From an uncultured Clostridia bacterium (lineage in GTDB: Bacteria > Bacillota > Clostridia > Oscillospirales > Oscillospiraceae), in NCBI GenBank assembly GCA_937915065.1, contig CALDMR010000164.1, positions 1 to 7,472 of the forward strand: a stretch of 7,472 nucleotides of DNA, in the 5' to 3' direction. Below are positions 6,197-7,472 of the stretch, piece after piece. Position numbers and translations under genes: made by a program. The notes beneath the pieces were generated by a model. It saw only the letters and a program-made list of their open reading frames with translations, did not search any database and was not told the origin of the DNA. The number at the start of each line of letters is the position of its first letter. The stretch's first letter is position 1.

Positions 6197-7081
6197 ATGG
6201 ATCAACTGATACGCGCGATCACAAAGGACGGTATGGTAAAGGCAACGGCGGTGACCACGCGCGCCTTGACGGAGCGGGCCCGGCAGATTCACAAAACGCT
6301 GCCGGTGGCCACGGCGGCCCTGGGGCGCACATTGGCGGCGGCTTCCATGATGGGAAATGCCCTGAAGGGCGACGGTGCCAGCCTGACGGTTCAAATTCAC
6401 GGCGGCGGCCCCATCGGTGCGATTGTGGTGGTGTCGGATAACGAAGGAAATGTGCGGGGCTATGTGGAGCATCCGGCGCTGGATCTGCCCCTGCGCGAGG
6501 ATGGAAAGCTGGATGTGGGCGCAGCTGTGGGTGCCGACGGCACGCTGACCATCATCAAGGATCTGAATATGAAAGAGCCCTATGTGGGGTCTGTGCAGAT
6601 GCTGGGCGGCGAGATCGCCGAAGATATCGCCCAGTACTTTGTGGAGAGCGAGCAGATCCCCACGGCCTGCGCTTTGGGCGTGTTGGTGGATCGGGATCAA
6701 AGTGTGCGCTGTGCCGGCGGCTATATTATCCAGCTGCTGCCCGGCGCGGGGGAAGATGTGATCTCCAAGGTGGAGGCCGGCGTGTACGCCGCCGGGGCGG
6801 TGACCAAGATGCTGCTGGCCCAGGACGACCCGGAGGCCATGCTGCGCACCGTGCTTTCGGATTTTGAGCTGGAGATCCTGGAGACGGCCCCGGTGGAATA
6901 CCGCTGCACCTGCAGCCGGGAGCGGGTCGAGCGGGCGCTGCTGAGCCTGGGCGCTTCGGAGCTGCGGGATATTCTGACCCAGCAGGGGCAGGCGGAGCTG
7001 ACATGCCAGTTCTGCGACAAGGTTCACCGCTTCAGCGGCGAGGATCTGCAGGGCCTGATCCAAAGGGCGGAAAATAAGTAA
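6197..7081 (+). CDS. hslO: Redox-regulated chaperone Hsp33
   Basis: A 294-residue cytoplasmic holdase that is switched on by oxidative unfolding. The N-terminal domain carries MDQLIRAITKDGMVKATAVTTR, RTLAAASMMGNALKGDGASLTVQIHGGGPIGAIVVVSDNEGNVRGYV and the NMKEPYVGSVQMLGGEIAEDIAQYFVESEQIPTACALGVLV block, all typical. The C-terminal zinc switch is complete: Cys237-x-Cys239 and Cys270-x2-Cys273. These four thiolates hold zinc when reduced and form disulfides under peroxide or hypochlorite stress. Length is normal for the family. The start is fixed by the conserved N-terminus. The ribosome site is unusual: GAAGAAGG ends only 3 nt before the ATG and GGAG lies 12 nt away. Expression may therefore lean on coupling to the methyltransferase that ends 9 nt upstream. 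Confidence 0.98.
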   Translation: MDQLIRAITKDGMVKATAVTTRALTERARQIHKTLPVATAALGRTLAAASMMGNALKGDGASLTVQIHGGGPIGAIVVVSDNEGNVRGYVEHPALDLPLREDGKLDVGAAVGADGTLTIIKDLNMKEPYVGSVQMLGGEIAEDIAQYFVESEQIPTACALGVLVDRDQSVRCAGGYIIQLLPGAGEDVISKVEAGVYAAGAVTKMLLAQDDPEAMLRTVLSDFELEILETAPVEYRCTCSRERVERALLSLGASELRDILTQQGQAELTCQFCDKVHRFSGEDLQGLIQRAENK

Positions 7082-7136
7082 AAAAAGGCGGGGCGGAGTG
7101 CCGACAAAAAAATTTGAAAAAAATTCAAATTAATGG

Positions 7137-7165
7137 TTGACATTTCCGCTCCGTGCCTTTATAAT
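7137..7165 (+). promoter_or_regulatory. Consensus sigma-A promoter of the tRNA cluster
   Basis: TTGACA (7137-7142) and TATAAT (7160-7165) are both perfect and 17 nt apart. Transcription should start near 7172, about 23 nt before tRNA-Val. The upstream 7105-7135 segment is A/T-rich with two 7-base A-tracts starting 11 bp apart (7106, 7117), which suggests an UP element or a bend. It also contains AATTTGAA (7111-7118) pairing with TTCAAATT (7124-7131). I see no strong GC-rich terminator for hslO in 7082-7136. Confidence 0.9.
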
Positions 7166-7194
7166 AACGAATGTTGCTTCACCCGAGAAAACAC

Positions 7195-7270
7195 GGGAGC
7201 ATAGCTCAGCTGGGAGAGCACATGCCTTACAAGCATGGGGTCACAGGTTCGAGCCCTGTTGTTCCCACCA
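7195..7270 (+). tRNA. tRNA-Val (anticodon TAC), CCA encoded
   Basis: A complete cloverleaf. The acceptor stem GGGAGCA pairs with TGTTCCC (one G-U), and the D-arm GCTC/GAGC is intact. The anticodon stem CATGC/GCATG encloses the loop CTTACAA with anticodon TAC at 7228-7230 (reads GTA and other GTN codons). The T-arm is ACAGG/CCTGT with loop TTCGAGC, the discriminator base is A, and CCA is encoded at 7268-7270. It is the first gene of the cluster. Confidence 0.97.
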
Positions 7271-7286
7271 CTCCCCCTAACTACCT

Positions 7287-7363
<77 letters not shown>

Positions 7364-7367
7364 CTTA

Positions 7368-7409
7368 CTTTCTTTTGAAAAGAAGTTCACTTCCTCTTTT
7401 GAAAGAAAG
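7368..7409 (+). repeat. AU-rich inverted repeat in the tRNA-Asp/tRNA-Phe spacer
   Basis: CTTTCTTTTGAAA (7368-7380) can pair with TTTTGAAAGAAAG (7397-7409) over 13 positions, two of them G-U, with a 16-nt loop. A competing smaller hairpin forms within 7369-7385. The spacer is 50 nt, against 16 nt between the first two tRNAs. It may serve tRNA processing or partial termination (inference). Confidence 0.55.
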
Positions 7410-7413
7410 AAAT

Positions 7414-7472
<59 letters not shown>

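Noticed and set aside
5387..7063. A 558-codon open frame on the minus strand across the methyltransferase and hslO
   Set aside because: It lies antisense to two confidently identified genes and its translation is His/Gln/Arg-rich without recognisable domains. It is an artefact of GC-rich codon use.
7182..7197. CCCG/CGGG pairing between the tRNA leader and the 5' end of tRNA-Val
   Set aside because: Only 4 bp, which is too weak to compete with the acceptor stem and likely to be chance.

Overview
The window looks like a GC-rich Firmicute chromosome, most likely a gut clostridium near Oscillospiraceae/Ruminococcaceae. Support comes from the gene families (XpaC/TelA/TPM, DUF4317, YerC, Hsp33), strong AGGAGG ribosome sites, consensus sigma-A promoters and tRNAs with encoded CCA. 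The placement is by family resemblance only. Nothing points to a phage, transposon, CRISPR array or recent gene transfer.

Layout. The left part (1-4933) is read on the minus strand. A consensus promoter at 2896-2924 drives a three-gene unit: xpaC (2107-2829), telA (936-2066) and a membrane-anchored TPM-domain gene (start 894, running off the left edge). The TPM gene carries an apparent -1 frameshift at 286-292. In frame it stops at 262, but its second membrane helix and Pro/Gly-rich tail continue in the -1 frame to base 1. Upstream lie a DUF4317 gene (3014-4144), with its own extended -10 promoter and a 12-bp hairpin after its stop, and a small Cys-rich DUF3298 gene (4238-4933).

The right part is read on the plus strand. 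A divergent intergenic region (4934-5132) holds a promoter, a 7-bp inverted repeat around its -10 and a perfect 13-bp hairpin. It leads into yerC (TrpR-like repressor, 5133-5447), a class I SAM methyltransferase (5444-6187, overlapping yerC by 4 nt) and hslO (redox chaperone Hsp33, 6197-7081). A consensus promoter with phased A-tracts then starts a tRNA cluster: Val(TAC), Asp(GTC) and Phe(GAA), the last cut by the window end.

How the genes may work together. XpaC, TelA and TPM proteins recur together in Firmicutes and are thought to form an envelope-associated stress module, but no biochemical role is firmly known. YerC, the methyltransferase and Hsp33 form a tight co-transcribed set, perhaps tying a redox-stress chaperone to a small repressor. 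No clearly new system is visible. The observations most worth checking are the TPM frameshift at an X-XXY-YYZ heptamer and the structured yerC control region.
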